In this document: piece by piece, positions 27,423-36,060 of the stretch
Position numbering within the stretch: position 1 is the first letter of the stretch
Layout: each line of letters begins with the position of its first letter
Assembly (NCBI RefSeq): GCF_002245535.1
Contig: NZ_NKCN01000002.1
Coordinates: 366,078-430,077, forward strand
Length of the DNA stretch: 64,000 bases
From: Mycobacterium lehmannii
GTDB taxonomy: Bacteria; Actinomycetota; Actinomycetes; Mycobacteriales; Mycobacteriaceae
Direction: 5' to 3'
Notes under the pieces: generated by a model
Databases searched by the model: none
Told to the model about the DNA's origin: nothing
Seen by the model: the letters and a program-made list of their open reading frames with translations, nothing else
Translations under genes and position numbers: made by a program

Positions 27423-28084
27423 GCATGCACACCGCCGACGACCCCCCCGGCGACGATCCCACACTGTGCTCGCCTGTCCCTGATGACACCCTCGATGTCG
27501 GCGTCGACAAGGGCGCTGGTGGTGCGGGCGCCGACAGCAAGGACCCCGAAGTCGTCGACGGCAAACACCAGCGGGACACCTCTCGCGCTTGGCGCAACCG
27601 AATGCAGCCGCAGCGACTGGCGCTTGTGATGGGATTGGTAGCAGCGTTGACGATGGCCGCACTGACCAGTTGGCTCGGCTTCCAGACCTACCAAGCGCAT
27701 CAGGCCGCCGAACAACGTCAGCTATTCGTGCAGGTCGGACGGCAAGGCGCACTGAATCTGACCACGATCGACTGGCAGCACGCCGACGTCGAAGTAAAGC
27801 GCATTCTCGACTCGGCTACCGGCACGTTCTACGACGAGTTCTCCCAGCGGTCACAGCCGTTCATCGACGTGGTCAACAAGGTGAAGTCCAAATCGGTGGG
27901 CACCATTACCGAGGCCGGCTTGGAATCGCATTCCCGTGACACGGCCCAGGTGCTGGTCGCGGTCAGCGTGAAGACCACTGTCGGCGATGGGCCAGAACAG
28001 GAACCCCGGTCATGGCGAATGCGCGTCACGGTGCAGAAAGTCGGCAACGATGCGAAGGTCGCCGACGTGGAGTTCGTGGTATGA
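27419..28084 (+). CDS. Mce-associated membrane protein 1
   Basis: A 221-residue Mam protein: an acidic N-terminus of about 58 residues, one membrane helix at about 63-85 (LALVMGLVAALTMAALTSWLG), then an extracytoplasmic domain of the SnoaL/NTF2-like Mam type. Such proteins follow mceF in mycobacterial operons and stabilise the complex. GTG 27419 overlaps the mceF stop (GTGA). Confidence 0.82.
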   Translation: MSMHTADDPPGDDPTLCSPVPDDTLDVGVDKGAGGAGADSKDPEVVDGKHQRDTSRAWRNRMQPQRLALVMGLVAALTMAALTSWLGFQTYQAHQAAEQRQLFVQVGRQGALNLTTIDWQHADVEVKRILDSATGTFYDEFSQRSQPFIDVVNKVKSKSVGTITEAGLESHSRDTAQVLVAVSVKTTVGDGPEQEPRSWRMRVTVQKVGNDAKVADVEFVV

Positions 28085-28740
28085 GGAATTCACCAGCGAA
28101 AGTCGAGCCCGATGACGGCGACGCCGCCCACTCCGCCGGAGCCGACGACCAACCACCAACACCCGGGAAAACACCGAACAGCGCGTCGGGATGCGAGGCC
28201 GCCGTAGCACCAGAACGCTTGAACCGCAATGATATTGCCTCGACAGACAATCGTCGCGGCACTTTCGTGCGGATGCTCGGATTCTGGCTCTTGCCCTCTA
28301 TCGCGTTGTTGTCCGCGCTGGGCGCGGCCTACTTCAAGTATCAAGAAGGGACCGCCGGTGACGAGGATCGCGCCCGCGTTGAAACCGTTCAGGTCGCCAC
28401 CGAAGCTACGGTCGCGATGCTGTCCTACACACCCGAAACGGCAGCCGAGAAATTGAAGGCTGCGCGGGATCAACTGACGGGACCATTTCGCGGTTCATAC
28501 ACATCGTTGACTGAGGATGTCGTGATTCCTGGGGCGCAGCAGCAACGAATCTCAGCCACCGCCAGGGTGTCAGCCGCCGCCTCCGTCTCCGTAAGCAAGA
28601 ACCGTGCCATCGTCATGGTGTTCGTCGACCAAACCACCACTGTGGGCAAAGACGCGCCGACAGAGACCGACTCCGTAGTCCAGGTCAGCCTCGACAAGGT
28701 CGGATCCCACTGGTTGATATCGGGTTTCGAGCCGAAATGA
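28081..28740 (+). CDS. Mce-associated membrane protein 2
   Basis: A 219-residue paralogue of the preceding protein: a disordered charged N-terminus of about 60 residues, one membrane helix (MLGFWLLPSIALLSALGAAYF) and a Mam-type extracytoplasmic domain ending in the typical WLISGFEP. It is coupled by ATGA at 28081. It appears to be the last gene of the mce operon; a 63-nt gap precedes the epoxide hydrolase, so co-transcription remains possible. Confidence 0.82.
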   Translation: MRNSPAKVEPDDGDAAHSAGADDQPPTPGKTPNSASGCEAAVAPERLNRNDIASTDNRRGTFVRMLGFWLLPSIALLSALGAAYFKYQEGTAGDEDRARVETVQVATEATVAMLSYTPETAAEKLKAARDQLTGPFRGSYTSLTEDVVIPGAQQQRISATARVSAAASVSVSKNRAIVMVFVDQTTTVGKDAPTETDSVVQVSLDKVGSHWLISGFEPK

Positions 28741-28803
28741 GCACCATCCCAACTTCAAGGTCGGCTGGTGGCCCTCGAGTCCGCCGATAGCAGCGTGTGA
28801 GGA

Positions 28804-29952
28804 GTGACCTTGAGTGCCCTGCGCGCAGTGAGACCATTTTGCATCCACGTCGCCGATGACGTTCTCGACGATCTACGAACGCGTCTTTCGCGGACCCGTT
28901 GGCCGGAAGCCGAATGTGTACCGGACTGGACCCAGGGCATCCCGCTCGGGTACACCCGCGAACTTGCCGCCTATTGGGCCGACGGATACGACTGGCGGTC
29001 CCGTGAAGCCGCCCTCAACCGATTCGATCAGTTCGTCGTCGAAATCGACGGCGTGGACATCCATTTCATCCACCAGCGATCTCCGCACCAAGAGGCTTTT
29101 CCGCTGGTGATCACCCACGGCTGGCCCGGCTCGATCGTGGAGTTTCACAACGTGATCGAGCCGCTGACCAACCCGACTGCCCACGGGGGACGGGCCGAGG
29201 ACGCCTTCCACGTGGTGTGCCCGGCGCTTCCGGGCTACGGCTTCTCCGGCAAGCCCACCAACGCCGGCTGGGGTGTCGGGAAGATCGCGCAGGCCTGGGA
29301 GACGCTCATGCTGCGCCTCGGCTACCAGCGCTACGGCGCCCAAGGCGGCGACTGGGGCGCAGCGATCACCACACAAATGGGCCGCAACCGCGGCCACTGC
29401 GCCGCCATCCATCTGAACATGCCGATCGCTTACCCTCCAGCGGGTGGCATCACCGATCCGACCGAGGAAGAACAGCTGGCCCTGGCCGCCCTGACGACTT
29501 ATCAGCGTTGGGAGACAGGCTATTCCGAGCAGCAGTCCACCCGGCCTCAGACCGTCGGCTACGGACTGGCCGATTCGCCGGTCGGTCAGATGGCCTGGAT
29601 CGTCGAGAAATTCGCAGCGTGGATGGACTGCGACGGCCATCCCGAGAACGTGCTCAGCCGCGATGAGCTCCTCGACAACGTCATGATGTACTGGGCTACC
29701 AATAGTGGCTCCTCCTCGGCCCGGTTGTACTGGGAGAGCTTCAAGACCCTGGACGCGACAACTCGTGTGGAATTGCCCACTGGTATTGCTGCCTTCCCCA
29801 AGGAGGTCCTGCGCGCACCGCGAAGTTGGTGCGAACCGATCTACAACATCACCCATTGGACGACCATGCCGCGCGGCGGGCACTTCGCCGCTCTGGAACA
29901 ACCGAGGCTCTTCGTCGACGACATCCGCGCATTCTTCGAATCCGTGCGGTGA
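28804..29952 (+). CDS. Epoxide hydrolase (microsomal-type, EHN domain plus alpha/beta hydrolase)
   Basis: A 382-residue enzyme with the N-terminal EHN region (residues about 10-115) followed by an alpha/beta-hydrolase core. The oxyanion motif HGWPGS is at 105-110, the nucleophile D183 in GGDWGA, and the catalytic His at about H360 in PRGGHFAALE. It hydrolyses epoxides to vicinal diols; in this setting the substrate could be an arene oxide or another lipophilic epoxide. GTG 28804 follows a GTGAGGAG ribosome binding site. Confidence 0.88.
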   Translation: MTLSALRAVRPFCIHVADDVLDDLRTRLSRTRWPEAECVPDWTQGIPLGYTRELAAYWADGYDWRSREAALNRFDQFVVEIDGVDIHFIHQRSPHQEAFPLVITHGWPGSIVEFHNVIEPLTNPTAHGGRAEDAFHVVCPALPGYGFSGKPTNAGWGVGKIAQAWETLMLRLGYQRYGAQGGDWGAAITTQMGRNRGHCAAIHLNMPIAYPPAGGITDPTEEEQLALAALTTYQRWETGYSEQQSTRPQTVGYGLADSPVGQMAWIVEKFAAWMDCDGHPENVLSRDELLDNVMMYWATNSGSSSARLYWESFKTLDATTRVELPTGIAAFPKEVLRAPRSWCEPIYNITHWTTMPRGGHFAALEQPRLFVDDIRAFFESVR

Positions 29953-30024
29953 TGCAGCCAGCCGGCAGGCAACGAAGCTTTGGGAGCACGCTTTCGATGA
30001 GCTAAACTTTCTGTATTGCGGAGA

Positions 30025-30030
30025 TATTAT
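30025..30030 (+). promoter_or_regulatory. Putative -10 element before aldehyde dehydrogenase
   Basis: TATTAT lies in a short AT-rich patch 58 nt before the GTG start. The sequence just upstream (TCTGTATTGCGGA, 30011-30023) is a one-mismatch form of the TCTG-N5-CAGA palindrome found elsewhere in the window. No clear -35 was found. Confidence 0.35.
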
Positions 30031-30087
30031 CTGCTAGCAAGAGGATGCCCGCTGACAAGCACGTGTCAACTATCAAGGAGGCGATGA

Positions 30088-31548
30088 GTGGTAGACGACC
30101 CACGGAGTGCAGTCATGAGAACGTGGACGCTCCCGCTAGGTGTCGCAACTTTGCAGGGCCAAAGCGTCTACGACGTGGAGGATCCGTGTACCGGCGACGT
30201 GCTGACCCAGGTGCCCGACTGCAGCAGTGAGGATGTCGACAGGGTGGTGGCGACTGCACATGCCGCTCAACGCGATTGGGCGCTGCGGACGCCTCGCCAG
30301 CGCGGCACCGCGCTGCGGGCCTTGGCGACACTCATGCGCGATCACTCTGAAGAGCTCGCAGTGCTCGACGCAATTGACGGCGGCTTTCCACTGCCTGCGA
30401 TGCGCGACGACGTCACTTGGGCGGCCGACGTGCTCGAGCTGATGGCAGACGACGCGCTCGACCTCGGCGGACGGACTATCCCGCTCTCGGCGAACCTGCA
30501 CTACACGCTGCAGCAGCCCTACGGCGTAGTCGCTCGAATCGTCCCCTTCAATCATCCCGTCCTATTTGCAGGATCCAAGATCGCCGCTCCGCTGATGGCG
30601 GGGAACGCCGTGGTGCTCAAAGCTCCCGATCAAACACCGTTGTCGGCCATCCGGCTCGCCGAGCTGGCCAGGGAGGTCCTGCCCGAAGGCCTATTCGGGG
30701 TGGTAACCGGGCACGGGGCAACTGCCGGCGCCGCGTTGGTTGCCCATCCACTAGTCCGGCGAATCGGCTTCATCGGCTCCCCGCGCACGGGCCGACATAT
30801 CCAGCGCTTGGCGGCCGAGCACGGCGTCAAATACGTCACGCTGGAACTCGGCGGCAAGAACCCGATGATCGTCATGCCCGACGCCGACCTCGAGGCGGCT
30901 GCCAAAAGCGCCGTGGTAGGGATGAACTTCACCACCACAGCGGGCCAATCATGCGGATCAACAAGCAGACTGCTGCTGCACGAAGCGATCGCTGACGAGG
31001 TGATTGATCTGGTCGTCGATCAGGTCGCTGCCATCAAGGTAGGCGACCCGCTCGTTGACGGCACGGACATGGGACCCGTCATCGACCAAGCGCAATACTC
31101 AAAGTCGTTGCGGGCCATCGAGTCAGGACGGGCGGGCGGCGCCAGCGTGCTTACCGGTGGAGGACGCGCGCAGGGTGTTGGTAGCAAAGGCTGGTATGTC
31201 GCCCCGACCGTATTGGCTGGAGTGGCACCACAAGCCGATGTCGCCCGCGACGAGATCTTCGGGCCCGTTCTTTCGGTGCTGACCGTCCGTGACGAAGCGG
31301 AGGCTGTCGAAGTTGCCAACAGCGTCGAGTTCGGGTTGACCGCCGCGGTGTGGACCAACGACGTAAGCCAAGCCCACCGCATGGCTGCGGGACTTGATGC
31401 TGGCTACGTCTGGATAAACGGCAGTGCACGCCACTACTGGGGGTTGCCCTTCGGCGGTCGGAAATCGTCAGGTGTTGGATCCGAAGAGTCCACGGAGGAA
31501 CTGCTGTCCTACACCCAAGTCAAGGCAGTAACCGTCACCTTGGACTGA
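30088..31548 (+). CDS. NAD(P)-dependent aldehyde dehydrogenase 2
   Basis: A 486-residue ALDH with N155 (VPFNHP), general base E253 (LELGGKNP) and nucleophile C289 (AGQSCGS). FNHP in place of WNFP and GQSC distinguish it from the enzyme at 8317. GTG 30088 is preferred because AAGGAGGC at 30075-30082 is well placed; an ATG at 30084 is out of frame. It appears to be transcribed on its own from the AT-rich region near 30025. The substrate is unknown. Confidence 0.88.
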   Translation: MVDDPRSAVMRTWTLPLGVATLQGQSVYDVEDPCTGDVLTQVPDCSSEDVDRVVATAHAAQRDWALRTPRQRGTALRALATLMRDHSEELAVLDAIDGGFPLPAMRDDVTWAADVLELMADDALDLGGRTIPLSANLHYTLQQPYGVVARIVPFNHPVLFAGSKIAAPLMAGNAVVLKAPDQTPLSAIRLAELAREVLPEGLFGVVTGHGATAGAALVAHPLVRRIGFIGSPRTGRHIQRLAAEHGVKYVTLELGGKNPMIVMPDADLEAAAKSAVVGMNFTTTAGQSCGSTSRLLLHEAIADEVIDLVVDQVAAIKVGDPLVDGTDMGPVIDQAQYSKSLRAIESGRAGGASVLTGGGRAQGVGSKGWYVAPTVLAGVAPQADVARDEIFGPVLSVLTVRDEAEAVEVANSVEFGLTAAVWTNDVSQAHRMAAGLDAGYVWINGSARHYWGLPFGGRKSSGVGSEESTEELLSYTQVKAVTVTLD

Positions 31549-31832
31549 ACTGCGTCGATGCGCTGGAAGGCGCCTACAGCGGACGGTGACCTTTTTCGCA
31601 GTCGAAATCCTCTGGGAGAACTGCTATTTGACGTAGGGCGTCATTCGGCCGTGCATCGGCGCCTCAGACGATAAGCGACCGATTAGAAAATCGACTCGGG
31701 ACACGGCATCGCTCCGTTGCGGGTATGTGACACGCGGCTGTGCCCCCGGAACCCCTCCGATGCCCGCGGCGGCGGCTATGTCCGGCCTCGGGTCGGGCAG
31801 CACGCAATCGACTGGTATCCGCCGACTTGCGC
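31549..31832 (+). other. Intergenic region upstream of MFS-marR unit
   Basis: About 280 nt without a convincing gene. It probably contains the promoter of the transporter operon near its right end. A minus-strand frame over 31776-32018 mostly overlaps the transporter and is rejected. Confidence 0.4.
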
Positions 31833-31844
31833 TAGCATCAGTTG

Positions 31845-31860
31845 TAGTTTCAAAATAGTT
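31845..31860 (+). promoter_or_regulatory. Candidate MarR operator at MFS start
   Basis: TAGTTTCAAAATAGTT lies 2 nt before the GTG start of the transporter. It matches 12 of 16 positions of TAGCTTGCAAACAGTT at 33973-33988, upstream of the RHO genes. A -10-like TAGCAT at 31833-31838 would put the RNA start inside the element, giving a nearly leaderless mRNA that a bound repressor would block. Confidence 0.4.
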
Positions 31861-31862
31861 GT

Positions 31863-33323
31863 GTGAATGAAACTGTTGTCGAACAACTGAGCCGCCGGCA
31901 CAAGGCCTTCGTCCTGGCGTCCTGCTGCCTGAGCGTGCTCATTGTGTCGATCGACGTGACCATCGCCAACGTTGCAATCCCGAGCATCCGCGCCGACCTT
32001 TCGGCGTCGCCTTCGCAAATGCAGTGGGTCATTGACATCTACACCTTGATGGTGGCCTCGCTATTGCTGCTCTCGGGTGCCATGGCCGACCGATTCGGTC
32101 GGCGGCGTACGTTGCAGATCGGGTTGACAATCTTTGCGTCGGCCTCCCTGCTGTGCAGCGTGGCTCCCAACGTCGAAACGCTGATCGGCGCCCGCTTCCT
32201 GCAGGCGATCGGCGGTTCGATGCTCACTCCTGCTGGGTTGTCGATCGTCACGCAGGTGTTCACCGGCAGAGTGGAGCGCGCGCGCGTCATCGGCATATGG
32301 GGGGGCGTCGTAGGCATCTCGATGGCCTTGGGTCCGATCATGGGCGGAATACTTCTCGAGTATGTTGACTGGCGAGCAGTGTTCTGGATCAACGTGCCGA
32401 TCTGCGCGCTAGCGGTGCTGTTGACCGCGATCTTCGTTCCCGAATCCAAGTCGGTCACCATGCGCCACGTCGACCTGATCGGCTTGGTCCTGGGCATGGT
32501 CTTCCTGTTCGGACTGGTGTTCGTGCTCATCGAAGGGCCAGGGATGGGCTGGACCGACACCCGCGTCGTCGTTAGCTGTTGCCTCGCAGCGCTGGCCTTC
32601 GCGACATTCCTGCGCTACGAGTCACGCCGCCTCGACCCGTTCGTCGAGCTCCGATTCTTCCGCAGCATCCCGTTTGCTTCGGCGACGGCCATCGCGGTGT
32701 GCGCATTCGCTGCATGGGGCGCGTTCCTGTTCATGATGTCAATCTATTTGCAAGGGGAGCGCGGGCTTTCAGCGGTGAACACCGGGCTGATGTTTCTGCC
32801 CGTGGCCGTCGGCGCATTCATCTTCTCGCCCTTGTCTGGCCGGCTGGTGGGGCGATTTGGTGCCAGACCGTCGCTGATGATCGCCGGCGCATTGATCGTC
32901 GCCGCGACTCTCATGCTCGCGCAGATGAGCGACGCTACCCCGCAATGGCGAATGCTGGTCGCCTTTGCGGTTTTCGGCGTCGGTACTTCGATGGTGAACG
33001 CACCGGTCACAACCGCGGCCGTCAGCGGTATGCCGACCGACCGCGCCGGTGCGGCGGCGGCTATCACATCCACGAGCCGACAGGTGGGCGTCGCCATCGG
33101 TGTGGCCATATGCGGCCCGGTCGCTGGTGCGGCATTGGGCGACACCAACGTAGATTTCGCGGTCTCCGCCCAGCCCCTATGGCTAGTGTTCGCTGGAGTT
33201 GGTGTGCTGATCTTCACGCTCGGTGTCTACTCGACGTCGAAGCGCGCGCTGCGCTCAGCAGAGCATCTGGCGCCGCTGATCGCAGGAACCGATCCGCGAC
33301 GGGAGGCTGCCGATGTCGCGTAA
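31863..33323 (+). CDS. MFS drug/solute exporter, DHA2 family (14 TM)
   Basis: A 486-residue major facilitator of the EmrB/QacA group. Motif A (GAMADRFGRRRTL) lies between TM2 and TM3, motif C of antiporters (GGVVGISMALGPIMGGIL) in TM5, and the count of hydrophobic segments fits 14 helices. It probably exports toxic aromatics or pathway intermediates with proton antiport. GTG 31863 has no ribosome binding site, consistent with leaderless translation. It overlaps the marR gene by 11 nt. Confidence 0.86.
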   Translation: MNETVVEQLSRRHKAFVLASCCLSVLIVSIDVTIANVAIPSIRADLSASPSQMQWVIDIYTLMVASLLLLSGAMADRFGRRRTLQIGLTIFASASLLCSVAPNVETLIGARFLQAIGGSMLTPAGLSIVTQVFTGRVERARVIGIWGGVVGISMALGPIMGGILLEYVDWRAVFWINVPICALAVLLTAIFVPESKSVTMRHVDLIGLVLGMVFLFGLVFVLIEGPGMGWTDTRVVVSCCLAALAFATFLRYESRRLDPFVELRFFRSIPFASATAIAVCAFAAWGAFLFMMSIYLQGERGLSAVNTGLMFLPVAVGAFIFSPLSGRLVGRFGARPSLMIAGALIVAATLMLAQMSDATPQWRMLVAFAVFGVGTSMVNAPVTTAAVSGMPTDRAGAAAAITSTSRQVGVAIGVAICGPVAGAALGDTNVDFAVSAQPLWLVFAGVGVLIFTLGVYSTSKRALRSAEHLAPLIAGTDPRREAADVA

Positions 33324-33741
33324 TCCGGAAGCGGACGAGGTCTGGCGCGCGATGACCGCACTGGTCACCGACAACCGCGACAGTTGGAGGCGAGCGACCG
33401 TCGACCAGACGGGCCTACCTTTCAGTCGCATCCGGATCCTGCTCCGGCTGTCCCGCGGTTCGATGACCGTCAAAGAGGTCGCGCACGCCGTGACAATCGA
33501 TCCCCCGGCGGCCACGGTGGCCGTCAACGATCTGGAGGACCGCGGCCTAGTCATGCGTCAGACTATTCCCACCAACCGGCGGTACAAAGTGGTATCACTG
33601 ACCGACGCCGGCTGGTCGATGGTGGCCACCATCAATGCGGTCGACGACCCGGCTCCCGAAGCGCTTGCGGCACTTGAGGGTAATGAACTGAGGGCGCTGC
33701 GCGATGCGATAGCAAGAGTCAGCGCCGCCGCCAAACACTGA
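33313..33741 (+). CDS. MarR-family transcriptional regulator
   Basis: A 142-residue winged-helix protein: the HTH covers residues about 45-75 (MTVKEVAHAVTIDPPAATVAVNDLEDRG is the recognition region) and the wing follows with RQTIPTNRRYKVVSLTDAG. It overlaps the exporter gene, a typical MarR-MFS pairing in which the regulator represses the operon and is released by an aromatic ligand. The similar elements at 31845 and 33973 are plausible binding sites. Confidence 0.88.
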   Translation: MSRNPEADEVWRAMTALVTDNRDSWRRATVDQTGLPFSRIRILLRLSRGSMTVKEVAHAVTIDPPAATVAVNDLEDRGLVMRQTIPTNRRYKVVSLTDAGWSMVATINAVDDPAPEALAALEGNELRALRDAIARVSAAAKH

Positions 33742-34071
33742 ATGAAAGCCGCGGCCGGATCGCTCAACGAACGACTCTCAGTCCGGCCTAGCGAACCTGC
33801 AACATGCCAGGGTCGCTGTGGGGTCTGCAGAAGTCGGGTCAGATGGCGGGATTGGTGGACCAAGGGCCGCGAGTGTCGAGAAGAACCCTGTTCGGTTGGA
33901 GTCCTGGGTGGCAGACGTCGGTCTGCGAGGGGATGCCGGCTGATACCGCCGTTACCGCGGTGGCCTAAATAATAGCTTGCAAACAGTTATCATCCTATGT
34001 AAGCTTCCGTGTGGTGTAGCCCACATGAGTGCTCACGTTCTACGGGCACAATCGATAGGAAGGTGCGCCCG
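33742..34071 (+). other. Intergenic regulatory region before RHO operon 3
   Basis: A 330-nt gap between marR and the RHO alpha. The right half is AT-rich (33967-34003), with the candidate MarR element at 33973-33988 and a -10-like TATGTA at 33996. A 76-codon open frame in the left half has no ribosome binding site and odd composition, and is not called. Confidence 0.45.
33973..33988 (+). promoter_or_regulatory. Candidate MarR operator before RHO operon 3
   Basis: TAGCTTGCAAACAGTT shares 12 of 16 positions with the element before the MFS gene. It lies about 85 nt upstream of the RHO alpha start, in the AT-rich part of the spacer. Confidence 0.4.
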
Positions 34072-35415
34072 GTGGATTCGATGGCGCCTGATGCGACGAC
34101 AATGCGAACATTAGAGAATGCGCGCGGCTCCATCCTAAAGGGTCGCCTCCCTGCGTCTCTCATCGCTAATGCAGCGCTTTACGAGCTTGAATTGAAGCGA
34201 GTATTTGGTAGGACCTGGCAGTTTCTCTGCCACGAAGACGAGATCCCCAATGCGGGTGACTATGTAGTGCGCTACATCGCTGATAACTCAATTATTGTCG
34301 CGCGGCAGCAGGATATGACGATTCGGGCGATGTCGAACTCGTGTCGGCACCGCGGCACGCTGCTTTGCCGAACCGAGTCTGGGAATGAGTCGGCGTTCCA
34401 GTGTCCGTACCACGGTTGGACCTATCGAAACAACGGTGATCTCATCGCGATACCTGCGCAGCAGGCAGTGTACGGTGCTGCGTTCGACAAGAGTCGGCTA
34501 GGGTTGCGCGCTCTGCCGATGCTGGACTCGTACGCGGGCCTTGTCTTCGGGTGTGTGTCGGATGAGGCGCCGGGACTGGATGAGTACCTCGGGGACATGC
34601 GCTGGTATCTCGACTTGATGATGAAGAAGAGCCCGACCGGCCTTGAGGCGTGGGGTGCCCCGCAGCGTTGGGTGATTGACGCGAACTGGAAGACCGGCGC
34701 CGACAACTTTGTTGGGGACGGCTATCACACGGTCATGACGCACCGTTCGATGTGTGAGCTGGGGTTGTTACCGCCCGATAATGTGGCCGTTTCGCCGGCC
34801 CACGTCAGCCTATCGGGCGGGCACGGGGCGGGCGTTCTAGGCGCACCACCCGGCATACCCGCACCGCCGTACATGGGCTATCCGGAGGAAATCGTCTCCG
34901 GTCTCAGCGAGGGTTACGGCGATGACGTCCATGGCGAGATGCTGAAACGGACGATGTTCATTCATGGCAATGTGTTCCCGAACTTGTCCTTCTTGAACGC
35001 CTTCATCGCCAAGGACGGGCAGTCTATGCCGGTGCCCATTCTGACCTTGCGGCAATGGCGTCCCTTGGACGCAGCTCGTATGGAGGTGTGGTCGTGGTTC
35101 TTCGTGGAGCGCAACGCGCCCGAAGAGTTCAAGCAGCAGTCGTTTGAGACTTATGTTCGGACGTTCGGGGTCGGGGGTGTCTTCGAGCAGGATGACGCCG
35201 AGATATTCCAGGCTATTACCAAGGGAACACGCGGCGAGTTGGCTGGTGGTGTGGAGCTGAACCTGGAGATGGGACTGGACAATCTGGCTCCTGATCCAAC
35301 GTGGCTGGGCCCGGGACGACCGTTGGCCAGTGGCTACGCCGAACAGAATCAGCGCGAGTACTGGAAGCAGTACTTCGACTATCTGGCCACACCGAGAAGG
35401 GATGAGAACGTATGA
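34072..35415 (+). CDS. RHO alpha subunit 3 (NidA3-like)
   Basis: A 447-residue RHO catalytic subunit. Rieske ligands C91, H93, C111 and H114; iron site D216, H219, H224 and FEQDD near residue 376. It is closest in layout to alpha 6 (54531), sharing GRTWQFL, the QRWVID/NWK region and SGYAEQNQRE near the end. GTG 34072 is chosen because AGGAAGGT (34057-34064) sits about 8 nt upstream; ATG 34081 is possible. It opens the run that continues through the CoA-transferase and thiolase genes, so its substrate may be an aromatic acid or its CoA ester. Confidence 0.9.
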   Translation: MDSMAPDATTMRTLENARGSILKGRLPASLIANAALYELELKRVFGRTWQFLCHEDEIPNAGDYVVRYIADNSIIVARQQDMTIRAMSNSCRHRGTLLCRTESGNESAFQCPYHGWTYRNNGDLIAIPAQQAVYGAAFDKSRLGLRALPMLDSYAGLVFGCVSDEAPGLDEYLGDMRWYLDLMMKKSPTGLEAWGAPQRWVIDANWKTGADNFVGDGYHTVMTHRSMCELGLLPPDNVAVSPAHVSLSGGHGAGVLGAPPGIPAPPYMGYPEEIVSGLSEGYGDDVHGEMLKRTMFIHGNVFPNLSFLNAFIAKDGQSMPVPILTLRQWRPLDAARMEVWSWFFVERNAPEEFKQQSFETYVRTFGVGGVFEQDDAEIFQAITKGTRGELAGGVELNLEMGLDNLAPDPTWLGPGRPLASGYAEQNQREYWKQYFDYLATPRRDENV

Positions 35416-35954
35416 CGACAACGGTGCCGCAGGATCCACCTAAGGCTGCGAGGGTTTCGCGCGACGTGCGCGAGGAAATCGAAGACTTCCTTTTCGACGA
35501 GGCCGATCTGTTGGATCGCGATGAGTTCGAAGAGTGGCTGGAATTGCTGGCACCGAATGTGCACTATTTCGCGCGCGTCCGTCAGACGCTTCGCAGAGCA
35601 GGTGGCCCGGGGTTCTCTGAGCGCTCTATGCACCTGAGTGATAACTACACGAGTCTGAAGATGCGTATTCAGCGGCACCGAACGTCGTCGGATTGGGCTG
35701 AGGATCCTCCGTCGCGGATCCGGCACTTCATCACCAATGTCAGGGTCAGGTCTGGTGAGGACGGCGATGAGTACCGTGTGACGTCGAATGCGTTGCTGGT
35801 GCGCACGCGCGCGGACGAGCCTAAGGCGGAGACAGTCGCTGCCGAGCGCCGAGACATTATTCGTCGCGACGAGACGGGTTTGAAACTGGTCCAGCGCGAG
35901 ATCCTGCTGGATCACACCACATTGCCCACGCACAACCTGTCATTCTGGATCTAA
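35412..35954 (+). CDS. RHO beta subunit 3
   Basis: A 180-residue RHO beta subunit coupled to the alpha by an ATGA overlap. It shows the family pattern EEIEDFLFDEADLLD, EWLELLAPNVHY, SDNYTSLKMR and SRIRHFITNVRV, then the conserved end LLDHTTLPTHNLSFWI. Confidence 0.9.
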   Translation: MTTTVPQDPPKAARVSRDVREEIEDFLFDEADLLDRDEFEEWLELLAPNVHYFARVRQTLRRAGGPGFSERSMHLSDNYTSLKMRIQRHRTSSDWAEDPPSRIRHFITNVRVRSGEDGDEYRVTSNALLVRTRADEPKAETVAAERRDIIRRDETGLKLVQREILLDHTTLPTHNLSFWI

Positions 35955-35979
35955 GGTGCCGGTGAGCTTGACATCATTA

Positions 35980-35996
35980 CGGCGGCGCCTCCGCCG
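35980..35996 (+). terminator. GC-rich hairpin after RHO operon 3
   Basis: CGGCGG and CCGCCG form a perfect 6-bp stem around a 5-nt loop, 26 nt after the beta stop. No T-run follows, so it would be a weak or attenuating terminator, if functional. Confidence 0.3.
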
Positions 35997-36060
35997 AAAC
36001 TCCGGCCCACGAACGTTGTGGCCGAGCGAATTTGGGTCTGTCCTTAAGGTAGGCCGGTAG

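Noticed and set aside
33742..33972. 76-codon plus-strand frame after marR
   Set aside because: No ribosome binding site; Arg/Cys-rich composition unlike a protein; no family features.
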